Below are positions 7,034 to 14,251 of a stretch of 16,829 nucleotides of DNA, one piece after another; within the stretch, counting starts at the first letter, position 1; each line of letters starts with the position of its first letter. This DNA comes from an uncultured Anaerococcus sp. (GTDB lineage: Bacteria > Bacillota > Clostridia > Tissierellales > Peptoniphilaceae): contig NZ_CALGYW010000105.1 of NCBI RefSeq assembly GCF_937934665.1, positions 1-16,829 on the forward strand, given 5' to 3'. Under the pieces are notes generated by a model that did no database searches, was not told the origin of the DNA, and saw only the letters and a list, made by a program, of their open reading frames with translations. Both the position numbers and the translations under genes were made by a program.

Positions 7034-8400
7034 TAGTTACTCCTTAAAGCTTCTATGGCAGATAATTTGGTTGCACGTCTGGCTGGAATATATCCTGCGA
7101 GAACTCCTACAAGGGATGAAAATCCAACTCCCACTATAGCAAGTAGGGGGCTTATGGCTATAACTTCGCTACCTGTGCCAATCATACCTCCGCCTGCCAT
7201 TAATCCATTTATTATTTTACCAACTCCAAGAGATATCAAAAGGCCAATTATACCTCCAAAAAATCCTATAAAGCCAGATTCTATCAAAAACATCCCCCTG
7301 ATATCATTTATAGAAGCTCCGATTACCTTCATTACCCCTATTTCCTTTTGCCTTTCATATATTGACATGAGCATGGTATTTATAATACCAATGGCTGATA
7401 CAACAAAGGCAACTGAGCCTATCCCACCTAAGATTAGGGTTACTTGCATAGTTTGTTTTTTGATTTCATCTGCAGACCCCGCCTCCGATTGGGTATTGTA
7501 GCCAAGTTTTTTGATGTCTTTTTCAATTGTCTCTAGGTTCTCCACATCATCTACTATGACTCTGAGGCTATCGTATTTGATTTTGTCAGATTTTTCTTGG
7601 ATTGGTTGACCATTTTCGTCAAAGTTGTTTTCTAATTGAGGATATTTTATTTTTTTATCTTCTTCCTTAAGTCTTTTATAAAAACTTTCGTTCACATAGG
7701 AAGACCATCCCTTAAGAAGTGCCTTGGAATTAAGCTTACCAGCAAGTTTTACATTCACATCCACATAGCTTGGTTTGTTATCATCCTCATTTTGATTTTC
7801 TTCATTGCCAAAATGAACTCCATCGTCTGATTCGTCCTTAAAACCTAGACGGTAGTAGTATTCGTGGCTTTGAAGATTAAATTCTTCTTCAAGAGGCATA
7901 GTAGACCAACCGCCGTCTGGCATCATTTCAACTTTTTGAACGTCTGCATTTTGTCCTAGGACTATAGAATCATTCATAGATGGAGAGATAGGGCCTCCCC
8001 ATTCGAACATATCCTTTGATAGAAGCCTAAAAACGTCGTCTGGTATTACTTCAAAGGAGGTGTTTAGCATATATTCCTGACTTTTATCAAGCCAGATTTC
8101 TCCCCAAAAGTTTATGGAAGGGACAACCGCCCTTACTCCCTTTACTTTTTTAAGCTTATTTATATCGGTATCTTTGACTTCCATGTTTTCTGCTGGGTTA
8201 TCTCCTATAATTTGGATGGATGTAAGTCCTCCGAAAGATTCTATCATTTCCTTTTGAGAATTTGAAATACCTGTAGCAAAGGCAAGCATAAGGATTATAG
8301 AGGTAGCACCGATTACTACTGATAGGACTGTAAGGATGGTTCTTGATTTTCTACGAGCTAGGTTTCTTAGGGCAATTATTACCCTGTCACTAATCTTCAT
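7033..8400 (-). CDS. ABC permease, MacB/FtsX family
   Basis: A 455-residue integral membrane subunit of the MacB/LolCE type, which couples ATP hydrolysis to extracytoplasmic movement or substrate extrusion. Topology is typical: cytoplasmic start ALRNLARRKSRTIL, helix 1 at about 21-43, a large extracellular domain (45-318), then three helices at about 318-343, 370-398 and 415-438. The FtsX-domain coupling motif ERQKEIGVMKVIGAS (349-363) and the C-terminal IPARRATKLSAIEALR (438-453) are clear. The extracellular domain contains an acidic Asn/Asp/Glu insert (188-210) that is probably disordered. The ATG overlaps the previous gene by 11 bases, with GAGGAG about 13 bases upstream. It works with the ATPase at 9368-10072. 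Substrate is unknown; candidates are peptides, lipids or a regulatory signal. Confidence 0.92.
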   Translation of the reverse strand: MKISDRVIIALRNLARRKSRTILTVLSVVIGATSIILMLAFATGISNSQKEMIESFGGLTSIQIIGDNPAENMEVKDTDINKLKKVKGVRAVVPSINFWGEIWLDKSQEYMLNTSFEVIPDDVFRLLSKDMFEWGGPISPSMNDSIVLGQNADVQKVEMMPDGGWSTMPLEEEFNLQSHEYYYRLGFKDESDDGVHFGNEENQNEDDNKPSYVDVNVKLAGKLNSKALLKGWSSYVNESFYKRLKEEDKKIKYPQLENNFDENGQPIQEKSDKIKYDSLRVIVDDVENLETIEKDIKKLGYNTQSEAGSADEIKKQTMQVTLILGGIGSVAFVVSAIGIINTMLMSIYERQKEIGVMKVIGASINDIRGMFLIESGFIGFFGGIIGLLISLGVGKIINGLMAGGGMIGTGSEVIAISPLLAIVGVGFSSLVGVLAGYIPARRATKLSAIEALRSN

Positions 8401-9367
8401 CGTCTATCAACAACTCCTCATCTTCTTTTTTATGCTTTTTCTTTCTATAGAGGATAGCTACTAGGATGATTATTACAATTAATCCACCCCAAAGAAAAGG
8501 TGATGTTAATACTGAGCCTTGGTTCATAGAAGGATCTTCCATTCCCATTTCACCTGTCATTTCTCCTGGCTTTTCCCCATTCATATCCTCTGGCATGCCT
8601 TCCATAACTTCCTTGCTAAAATCCTTAATCTGGGTGTGGACCTTGCCAGTTGAATCTTCGTAGGATAGCATGATTTGACCTTCGATTTCTCCAGGTCTTG
8701 TAGGAGTAGCTGTAAAAGAGAAGGTCTCTTGGGTACCTGTATTAAAATTACCTATAAATTTCCTATCGTTTTCAATTTTTATTCCCTTACCTATGACATC
8801 ACACATAAAGGTATTTAGGTTATCCTTGCCAGTATTGTAGATATTTACTGACATTTCTGTCGGATTTCCGACCATAAGTTCGTCTGTTTTTAATTCACCC
8901 ATGGTTACTCCCGCCCTTTGGACAACAGGGATGCCAATGGCTTCTGTAGTTTTATATTGGTTGCCATCTGCGTCTTCATATTCTATTGATAGGTTAATTA
9001 CATAATTACCTGCAACAGCATTTGGTAAAACATTCATTGTGATGTGCTTGTTGGCTGTATTCCAAGGATAAAGGGCTGCTACATAAAATGAATTTGATTG
9101 GTTTACAGGTGAGAAAACTGACCCGTCTGATACCATAGAATTATTTTCGCCTGTGTTTTGTGGTTGGGCCCCTAGGTTTTGTTCTATAGTTGCTTTTAGG
9201 TTATATATGGTATTTCTTGAATTTGTATTATAAAGACCAAAGGATAGGTCAAAACTTTTACCAGCTTGGGCAATTTTTGGACTTAGCTGGTAGTAAGAGA
9301 TCATTATCTTTGGTTGGTTTTTTACATTGGCTGACATTTCCATTTGGTTGTTTTCATTTTCGTTCAT
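8390..9367 (-). CDS. Membrane-anchored beta-domain protein (COG1361/CARDB-like) without a signal peptide
   Basis: A 325-residue protein with two predicted extracytoplasmic beta-sandwich domains. Domain one spans about 18-152 (KIMISYYQLSPKIAQAGKSF at its start; NYVINLSIEYEDADGNQYKT near its end) and domain two about 153-255 (AGVTMGELKTDELMVGNPTE). These resemble the CARDB-like repeats of COG1361 proteins that clostridia encode beside MacB-type transporters. Residues 256-284 are Met/Glu/Gly-rich. A single helix, LWGGLIVIIILVAIL (about 293-307), is followed by a basic stop-transfer tail RKKKHKK and an acidic end. The N-terminus (MNENENNQMEMS) is polar with no signal peptide, odd for an N-out topology. 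The start is fixed by an in-frame TAG immediately upstream (the ATPase stop) and a GAGG site. It may act as the module's extracytoplasmic accessory; function unknown. Confidence 0.82.
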   Translation of the reverse strand: MNENENNQMEMSANVKNQPKIMISYYQLSPKIAQAGKSFDLSFGLYNTNSRNTIYNLKATIEQNLGAQPQNTGENNSMVSDGSVFSPVNQSNSFYVAALYPWNTANKHITMNVLPNAVAGNYVINLSIEYEDADGNQYKTTEAIGIPVVQRAGVTMGELKTDELMVGNPTEMSVNIYNTGKDNLNTFMCDVIGKGIKIENDRKFIGNFNTGTQETFSFTATPTRPGEIEGQIMLSYEDSTGKVHTQIKDFSKEVMEGMPEDMNGEKPGEMTGEMGMEDPSMNQGSVLTSPFLWGGLIVIIILVAILYRKKKHKKEDEELLIDDED

Positions 9368-10072
9368 CTATAATACCTCGTCTATGGTTAATTTTTCGTG
9401 GACCTTATCAAGCTTTCCATCTCTCATAAAGAGGGTCCTGTCGGCAAATTCTGTCATTTCATCATCGTGGGTTACCATGATAAAAGTTTGCTCGTTTTTT
9501 GTAGTTATGTCTTTTATAAGTTTCATAATTTCAAAAGATGTTTTTGTATCAAGGTTACCTGTTGGTTCGTCTGCAAATATTATTGAGGGATTTCCCACAA
9601 AGGCTCTGGCAATTGATACTCTCTGCTGTTGGCCCCCTGATAATTCGTTTGGTTTATTGTTCATCCTGTGAGAAAGACCTACAGCATCAAGGATTTTGGC
9701 CGCTTCTTTTTTTCTCTGACTTGTCTCTATCCCCTTAAAGGTAAGAGGAAGGGCTACATTTTCCCAGGCTGATAGGTAGGGAAGAAGGTTATAGGACTGG
9801 AAGACAAAACCTATATTTAGGTTTCTAAACTTGGTAATCTTATCTTCACTAAGCTTTGTTAAGTCTATATTTCCATAGCTAATCCTCCCCTTAGTTGGTC
9901 TTTCTAGACCTGCTAGCATATTTAAAAGGGTAGATTTACCTGACCCTGATGTGCCAAGGAGGGCTATAAATTCGCCCTTATTGATGTCGATATTTATCCC
10001 ATCTAAGGCCTTAATTATTGTCCCGCCTAACTTATAATATTTTTTTAAATCTCTAACTTCTATTAGACTCAT
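9368..10072 (-). CDS. ABC ATPase, MacB/LolD type
   Basis: The 234-residue cytoplasmic ATPase partner of the MacB-type permease. Motifs: Walker A GTSGSGKS (40-47), Q-loop FQSYNLLPYLSAWENV with Gln92, signature LSGGQQQRVSIARA (144-157), Walker B IIFADEP (164-170), D-loop GNLD (172-175), and switch His202 in VTHDD. The NLLP..SAWENV...P motif is characteristic of the LolD/MacB/FtsE group and separates it from importer ATPases. An AGAGG site lies 6 bases before the ATG. It is the first gene of a five-gene operon extending to nanE. The UAG stop is directly followed, with no spacing and in the same frame, by the ATG of the next gene. Confidence 0.94.
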   Translation of the reverse strand: MSLIEVRDLKKYYKLGGTIIKALDGINIDINKGEFIALLGTSGSGKSTLLNMLAGLERPTKGRISYGNIDLTKLSEDKITKFRNLNIGFVFQSYNLLPYLSAWENVALPLTFKGIETSQRKKEAAKILDAVGLSHRMNNKPNELSGGQQQRVSIARAFVGNPSIIFADEPTGNLDTKTSFEIMKLIKDITTKNEQTFIMVTHDDEMTEFADRTLFMRDGKLDKVHEKLTIDEVL

Positions 10073-10081
10073 AATACCTCT

Positions 10082-10111
10082 TTAGTGTTTGGTTATATGT
10101 ATTACACCTAA
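10082..10111 (-). promoter_or_regulatory. Leader inverted repeat next to the ATPase ribosome binding site
   Basis: On the transcript, TTAGGTGT and ACACTAA pair (seven pairs, one bulged G) around a 15-base loop, ending directly at the AGAGG site. It contains the shorter repeat TGTA-A-TACA. It may be an RNA hairpin or a second DNA operator, such as one for a YtrA-type GntR regulator often found with such transporters; this is inference. Confidence 0.35.
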
Positions 10112-10115
10112 GTTT

Positions 10116-10144
10116 ATTTTATCATAAAAAAATCTCTATTACAA
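10116..10144 (-). promoter_or_regulatory. Proximal promoter of the MacB-type operon
   Basis: The minus strand has -35 TTGTAA (10139-10144), a 17-base spacer, and an extended -10 TGA-TAAAAT (hexamer at 10116-10121). The predicted start near 10109 gives a leader of about 37 bases. Confidence 0.65.
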
Positions 10145-10148
10145 TAGA
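10135..10148. promoter_or_regulatory. Candidate operator TCTATT-AC-AATAGA
   Basis: A perfect inverted repeat with 6-base arms and a 2-base centre that fully covers the -35 of the proximal promoter and lies just downstream of the second promoter. This is an ideal repressor site for both. No regulator gene is in the window. Confidence 0.5.
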
Positions 10149-10152
10149 CTTA

Positions 10153-10180
10153 TTTATATTATAATGATAGTTTTTGTCAA
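10153..10180 (-). promoter_or_regulatory. Second upstream promoter candidate of the MacB-type operon
   Basis: A perfect -35 TTGACA (10175-10180) is followed after 16 bases by TATAAA (10153-10158). It would fire through the proximal promoter and the inverted repeat at 10135-10148. Confidence 0.5.
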
Positions 10181-10372
10181 TCTTCCTTAAAATTTTTGTA
10201 AGAAATCATATCCACAAAAAGAAAAGATCTCCCCAGTACCAGAGTGCCTAAAAAAAATAATATTTAATAATAATTTTTTAATTGGGATTCATGGATTCTT
10301 CATAACTTTGTTCGTATAGACACAATAAAATCAACATTGTCAATAGTTTGAGACTAGGTCTTTATAATCTTT
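10181..10372. other. Intergenic stretch without an identified gene
   Basis: The gap between the Nudix gene and the MacB-type operon (10073-10372, 300 bases) has promoters and inverted repeats only in its left part. The rest is AT-rich. It contains a short GC-rich patch at 10229-10250, a tandem GGATTC-AT-GGATTC (10285-10298), and small inverted repeats (AGAC-TAG-GTCT at 10351-10361; ACAAT and ATTGT at 10322-10340). I see no clear terminator for the Nudix gene and no coding frame. Confidence 0.5.
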
Positions 10373-10822
10373 CTAAAAATAAAATATTTCTTCTTTCCCA
10401 TCTCTTAAGTCCCAAAGGAGTTCCCTGTATTTGCCCTCATAGATAGCAAGGATCTTATCCATAGACATGGATTTTCCTGGCATGGTTTTAAACTCTTCAT
10501 AATTCGTCCAAGCTAGAGTCCCTTCCCTATTTTCCCTTATCAAATCTCCGCTAAAGTCACTTGCCTCATAAAGAAGTCCCACATCTTTTCTATCATCTGT
10601 TAGCCAGGTTATAATGCCAACAAGCTTAGGATTTTTTATATCAAGGTTGGTTTCTTCCTTGGCTTCTCTTATGACTGAGTCTTCAAATGATTCAGTTAGC
10701 TCTACCTTGCCACCTGGAAAGGTAAGGCCCTCCCAGCCATATTTTTTGACCTTATCAAGGACTAGAACCTCTCCTGTTTCCTTATTATAGATTTTTACCA
10801 TATTCATTAACAAAATTTTCAT
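10373..10822 (-). CDS. Nudix hydrolase, MutT/8-oxo-dGTP diphosphatase type
   Basis: A 149-residue Nudix hydrolase, probably sanitising oxidised nucleotides such as 8-oxo-dGTP. The Nudix box spans 38-60: G38, five residues, E44, seven residues, then REAKEE (52-57) with the metal-binding glutamates. The usual glycine two residues after EE is Asn59, a tolerated but notable change. LTFPGGK (33-39) precedes the box, and LAWTNYEEF (103-111) is typical of MutT-like proteins that accept nucleotides. A strong AAGGAG site lies 7 bases before the ATG. The ileS terminator sits between this gene and ileS, so expression needs either read-through or a promoter within the ileS 3' end; I did not find a convincing one. 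The nucleotide substrate is inferred. Confidence 0.88.
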   Translation of the reverse strand: MKILLMNMVKIYNKETGEVLVLDKVKKYGWEGLTFPGGKVELTESFEDSVIREAKEETNLDIKNPKLVGIITWLTDDRKDVGLLYEASDFSGDLIRENREGTLAWTNYEEFKTMPGKSMSMDKILAIYEGKYRELLWDLRDGKEEIFYF

Positions 10823-10848
10823 CTATTCTCCTTAGGATTTTTGTAAAG

Positions 10849-10873
10849 AAAAAGCCCGCAATAATGCAAGGCC
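10849..10873 (-). terminator. Intrinsic terminator of ileS
   Basis: On the minus strand GCCTTGCA, loop TTAT and TGCGGGC pair (seven pairs with one G-U and one bulged T), followed by TTTTTC. It starts 13 bases after the ileS stop and ends 26 bases before the Nudix ATG. Confidence 0.75.
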
Positions 10874-10886
10874 ATTTCTTTATTAT

Positions 10887-13800
10887 CTATAGTCTTTCTA
10901 GACTGATTTTTACTTCCTTGTCGTTAAGCTCTACTACTTCAGTTTCTAGGCTGGTGTTTTCAAGCTTATCGGCTAGGGTTTCTTTTTTAATTTCTTCTCT
11001 AAACTTATCTAAAGACTTAGCAAGGTCTGAGTCTGCCTCATAGGAAATATTTATCCTATCTGTTACCTCAAAACCAGAGTCTTTTCTTAGGTTTTGGATT
11101 TTGGAGATAAACTCTCTTGCATAACCTTCATCTTTTAAGTCCTCGGTGATTTCTGTATCAAGGATTACAAAGACATTGCCGTCGATTTCTACATCAAAAC
11201 CTTCTTTGGCAGATATCCTTATATCTAGGTAGTCTTTAGTAACCTCAAATTCTTCGCCAGCTATTTCTACCTTAACAGGTCCCTCATTAACTTGATCTAT
11301 AAAGGCCTTGGCATCTGTAGATGCTAGGTATTTGGCAAAGTCATTTACCTTAGATTGGAAAATCCTACCCACAACCCTGAAGTCTGGTTTTAGGAAGTAG
11401 TCCATAAAGTCTGATAGGTCATCTTCAAAGTCAACTTCTTTGATATTTAGTTCTTCTTTTATAAGTGGAAGGAGCTTTTCTAGTCTTTCCTTGTAGGAAC
11501 CGTCAACAATTATCTTTGAAAGTGGTTGACGAACCTTGATTGATTCTTTCTCTCTTGAGGCACGGCCAAGGTTAACTATCTTTCTAACAAGGTCCATGTC
11601 AGCTTCAAGCTTAGTATATATTAGGCTTTCATCTACTTCTGGAAGTATTTGTGTGTGAACAGTCTTAGCTCCAGTTAGTTTTTGGTAGATTTCTTCTGCT
11701 AAAAATGGTGTGATTGGCGCAATTAGCTTAGTTAAAGCTAGTAGGACATCATAGGTTGTCTTATAAACAGATTTTTTAGAATCAGTTAATTCTTGAGACC
11801 AAAATCTCTTTCTATTACGTCTGATATACCAGTTTGATAAATCTTCTACGACAAAGTCAGAAATCTCATGAACAACCTTGTTGTACTCAAAGTTTTCCAT
11901 TTCTTCATAGTAGGATTTGATAAGACTATTTAGTCTTGAGTATAACCAGCGGTCTATGCCGTCTTTTTCTACTCCTTCAAAGGACTTGATGTCAGCTAAG
12001 GTTAGCCCATCTGTACCTGCATAGAGGGTGAAGAAGTTATAAACATTTTCGAAGGTCCTAAAGAAGTTGTTTTTAACTTCTACAAGGCCCTTTTCGTCAA
12101 ACTTAGTTTGCATCCAGGCTGGAGATACGTAGAGAGAATAAAATCTCACTGCATCTGCCCCATATTTATCAAAAAGTTCGAATGGATCTAGGGTATTGCC
12201 CTTTGACTTTGACATCTTTTGGCCGTTTTTATCTACAACTAGGTCGTTTACAAGGACATTTTTGTATGGTGCTCTTCCCATGGTAATAGTTGAAATTGCC
12301 ATTAGGGAGTAGAACCAACCCCTAGTTTGATCAATTCCCTCACAGATAAAGTCTGCTGGGTAGTAACCTTCTTCAAAAAGTTCCTTATTTTCAAATGGAT
12401 AGTGAAGTTGCGCGAAAGGCATGGCTCCTGAGTCAAACCAAACGTCCATTACGTCAGGTACTCTTGTCATAGTGCCCCCACACTTGTCACACTTGATGTG
12501 GACATTGTCTACATATGGTCTGTGAAGTTCTATATCTTCTGAAATATCTTCAATTGCACGTTCTTTAAGCTCTGCACGGCTTCCTACTGTATCTGTATGG
12601 CCGCATTCACATCTCCAAATATTTAGAGGAGTTCCCCAATATCTAGATCTTGATATTGCCCAGTCTTTGACATTTTCTAGCCAGTTTCCAAATCTCTTAT
12701 CCCCTATAGTTTGTGGGTACCAGTTTACTGTTTGGTTATTTTCCACCATTTTATCTGAGAATTTGCTCATTTCTATATACCAAGATGGTCGTGCATAATA
12801 AATAAGTGGAGTATGGCATCTCCAGCAGTGTGGGTAGTTATGCTCTACAGTATCTTTAGCAAAAACCTTGCCTTCACCCTGAAGGTGGCGCCAGATTTTT
12901 TCATTTGTATCAAAGACAAATTCACCCTTCCAAGGTGTTTCTGTAAATTTACCCTCAAGGTCAACTGGTTGGATAAAGTCTAGGTCGTATTTTCTACAAG
13001 CTTGGTAGTCGTCCTCACCAAAGGCTGGAGCGATATGAACTATACCTGTACCGTCTTCTGCAGATACATAGTCAGCGAGGATAACCTTAAAGGCCTTGCC
13101 TGGCTTAGTTTTTACATATGGCATTAGTTGCTCATATTCCATAAGCTCAAGGTCAGTACCCTTCATCTCTTCTACTACTTCATAGTCTCTCTTATCCATG
13201 AGTTTTTCCATAAGAGATTTGGCCATGTAGTAATAAGCTTTATCTTCCTTGTCAAAGACCTTTACATAGTCAAGGTCAGGGTGAACTGCAAGGGCTAAGT
13301 TTGATGGAAGAGTCCAAGGAGTAGTAGTCCATGCTAGGAAATACTCATTATCTGAATCTTTCTTTTTAAACCTAACTGTAAGGGTAAGGGTCTTTTCCAT
13401 TTCATAGCCTTGGGCAACCTCGTGGCTTGCAAGACCTGTCCCACATCTTGGGCAGTATGGCATAACCTTGGCACCCTCGTAGATATAGCCTTTTTTAAAG
13501 GCCTTATCTAATAGCCACCATTCAGTTTCTATGTAATCATTGTCCATGGTTACATATGGGTGGTCCATATCGTATAAAAATGCCATCCTATCTGACATAT
13601 CTCGCCACATATCAGAATACTTCCATACAGATTCCTTACAAAGGTGGTTAAATTTCTCTATACCATATGCTTCGATGTCATTTTTATCGTGAAAACCGAG
13701 TTCTTTTTCAACTTCGATTTCTACAGGCAATCCGTGGGTATCCCAACCTGCTTTTTTAAAAACCTTGTATCCCTTCATATTTTTATAACGGCTGGTCATA

Positions 13801-14006
13801 TCCTTTAGAGTTCTTGCTATAACGTGGTGGATACCTGGCTTGCCGTTGGCTGTTGGAGGCCCATCGTAGATTACATATTCATCAGCGTCTTCACGAGTCT
13901 TAAAAGTTTCTTCTAAAAGGTCAATTTCATTCCAATAATCTTTTAGTTTGGCTTCTCTAGATTTTACATCCTTGGAGTTAACTTCCTCAAATTTTAAATC
14001 GCACAT
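10887..14006 (-). CDS. ileS: Isoleucyl-tRNA synthetase, type 2, with altered GIHH signature
   Basis: This enzyme charges tRNA-Ile with isoleucine in the cytoplasm; at 1039 residues it is full length. Landmarks: the class I signature region DGPPTANGKPGIHHVIART (48-66), KAGWDTHGLPVE (85-96), editing-domain motif AWTTTPWTLPSNLALA (225-240), GTGIVHIAPAFGEDD (319-333), FDSGAMPF (524-531), DQTRGWFYSL (559-568), and KMSKS (597-601). Cys pairs at 185/188, 394/397, 466/468 and 506/509 could bind zinc. The canonical HxGH reads GIHH (58-61), first and third residues exchanged, the variant described for mupirocin hyper-resistant IleRS2 enzymes. The PPTANG motif and C-terminal layout also fit type 2 (eukaryote-like) IleRS and not PPYANG type 1. 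An AGGAAGG site precedes the ATG. It is preceded by its own promoter and an Ile-specifier T-box leader. Confidence 0.96.
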   Translation of the reverse strand: MCDLKFEEVNSKDVKSREAKLKDYWNEIDLLEETFKTREDADEYVIYDGPPTANGKPGIHHVIARTLKDMTSRYKNMKGYKVFKKAGWDTHGLPVEIEVEKELGFHDKNDIEAYGIEKFNHLCKESVWKYSDMWRDMSDRMAFLYDMDHPYVTMDNDYIETEWWLLDKAFKKGYIYEGAKVMPYCPRCGTGLASHEVAQGYEMEKTLTLTVRFKKKDSDNEYFLAWTTTPWTLPSNLALAVHPDLDYVKVFDKEDKAYYYMAKSLMEKLMDKRDYEVVEEMKGTDLELMEYEQLMPYVKTKPGKAFKVILADYVSAEDGTGIVHIAPAFGEDDYQACRKYDLDFIQPVDLEGKFTETPWKGEFVFDTNEKIWRHLQGEGKVFAKDTVEHNYPHCWRCHTPLIYYARPSWYIEMSKFSDKMVENNQTVNWYPQTIGDKRFGNWLENVKDWAISRSRYWGTPLNIWRCECGHTDTVGSRAELKERAIEDISEDIELHRPYVDNVHIKCDKCGGTMTRVPDVMDVWFDSGAMPFAQLHYPFENKELFEEGYYPADFICEGIDQTRGWFYSLMAISTITMGRAPYKNVLVNDLVVDKNGQKMSKSKGNTLDPFELFDKYGADAVRFYSLYVSPAWMQTKFDEKGLVEVKNNFFRTFENVYNFFTLYAGTDGLTLADIKSFEGVEKDGIDRWLYSRLNSLIKSYYEEMENFEYNKVVHEISDFVVEDLSNWYIRRNRKRFWSQELTDSKKSVYKTTYDVLLALTKLIAPITPFLAEEIYQKLTGAKTVHTQILPEVDESLIYTKLEADMDLVRKIVNLGRASREKESIKVRQPLSKIIVDGSYKERLEKLLPLIKEELNIKEVDFEDDLSDFMDYFLKPDFRVVGRIFQSKVNDFAKYLASTDAKAFIDQVNEGPVKVEIAGEEFEVTKDYLDIRISAKEGFDVEIDGNVFVILDTEITEDLKDEGYAREFISKIQNLRKDSGFEVTDRINISYEADSDLAKSLDKFREEIKKETLADKLENTSLETEVVELNDKEVKISLERL

Positions 14007-14023
14007 AATTTTTCCTTCCTAAT

Positions 14024-14051
14024 AAAAAAGGACCGTCCATACAGACGGTCC
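14024..14051 (-). terminator. Regulated terminator of the ileS T-box
   Basis: The minus strand reads GGACCGTC, loop TGTATG, GACGGTCC, then six T. This is a perfect eight-pair stem located 18 bases before the ileS ATG. It would also attenuate read-through from the upstream gpx/AMMECR1 pair. Confidence 0.92.
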
Positions 14052-14217
14052 ACTTATTTCCTAATTTGCTCTTAAGGCTTGGCATTCCTGCTAGGCTACT
14101 TATTCACCCAACAAACAATAAAGATGATCTTCATTTATAAAGCCCCTAGCATTCTCACCAACCATGCCTCTCTGAAGGTTTTTTATAAACTACTCTTCTT
14201 TATATAGTCAATATTCT
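14024..14217 (-). promoter_or_regulatory. T-box leader of ileS, AUC specifier
   Basis: A tRNA-sensing leader RNA. Stem I is clear: base helix ATAAAGA (14197-14203) with TCTTTAT (14118-14124), the AGAGTAG specifier-loop motif, TTTATAAA on both sides, and the apical GGCAT-GGTTGGTGAGA-ATGC. The specifier loop reads TGAAG then AUC (14126-14128), the isoleucine codon. It aligns exactly with TGAAG-AUG in the Met T-box at 15394-15402. Before the terminator the T-box core reads AAGTGGACCG instead of the usual GGGTGGNACCGCG, so UGG is present but the following bases deviate. The classical antiterminator is not obvious. Confidence 0.85.
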
Positions 14218-14223
14218 TCCTCT

Positions 14224-14251
14224 AATGTACTATTTTACACCTATTTGTCAA
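14224..14251 (-). promoter_or_regulatory. Promoter of the ileS leader
   Basis: A perfect -35 TTGACA (14246-14251) overlaps the stop codon of the upstream gene. After 16 bases comes TACATT (14224-14229, four of six consensus). Transcription would start about 14 bases before the stem I base. Confidence 0.6.

Noticed and set aside
7055..7830. Plus-strand open frames opposite the MacB-type permease, one of 148 codons
   Set aside because: Pro/Ile-rich antisense translation of membrane helices; no start signals.
8466..9738. Several plus-strand open frames opposite the beta-domain protein and the ATPase
   Set aside because: Mutually overlapping shadows of genes with clear motifs on the minus strand.
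10315..10343. TTGACA with TCTATA or TATACG downstream on the minus strand, a possible further promoter
   Set aside because: The -35 is perfect, but the -10 is poor at 17-base spacing and the better one needs a 19-base spacing; two better promoters lie closer to the gene.
14024..14217. Reading the ileS leader as a different riboswitch class or a plain attenuator
   Set aside because: Stem I, the GGTTGGTGAGA apical motif and the specifier alignment with the Met T-box make a T-box the best explanation despite the odd core.
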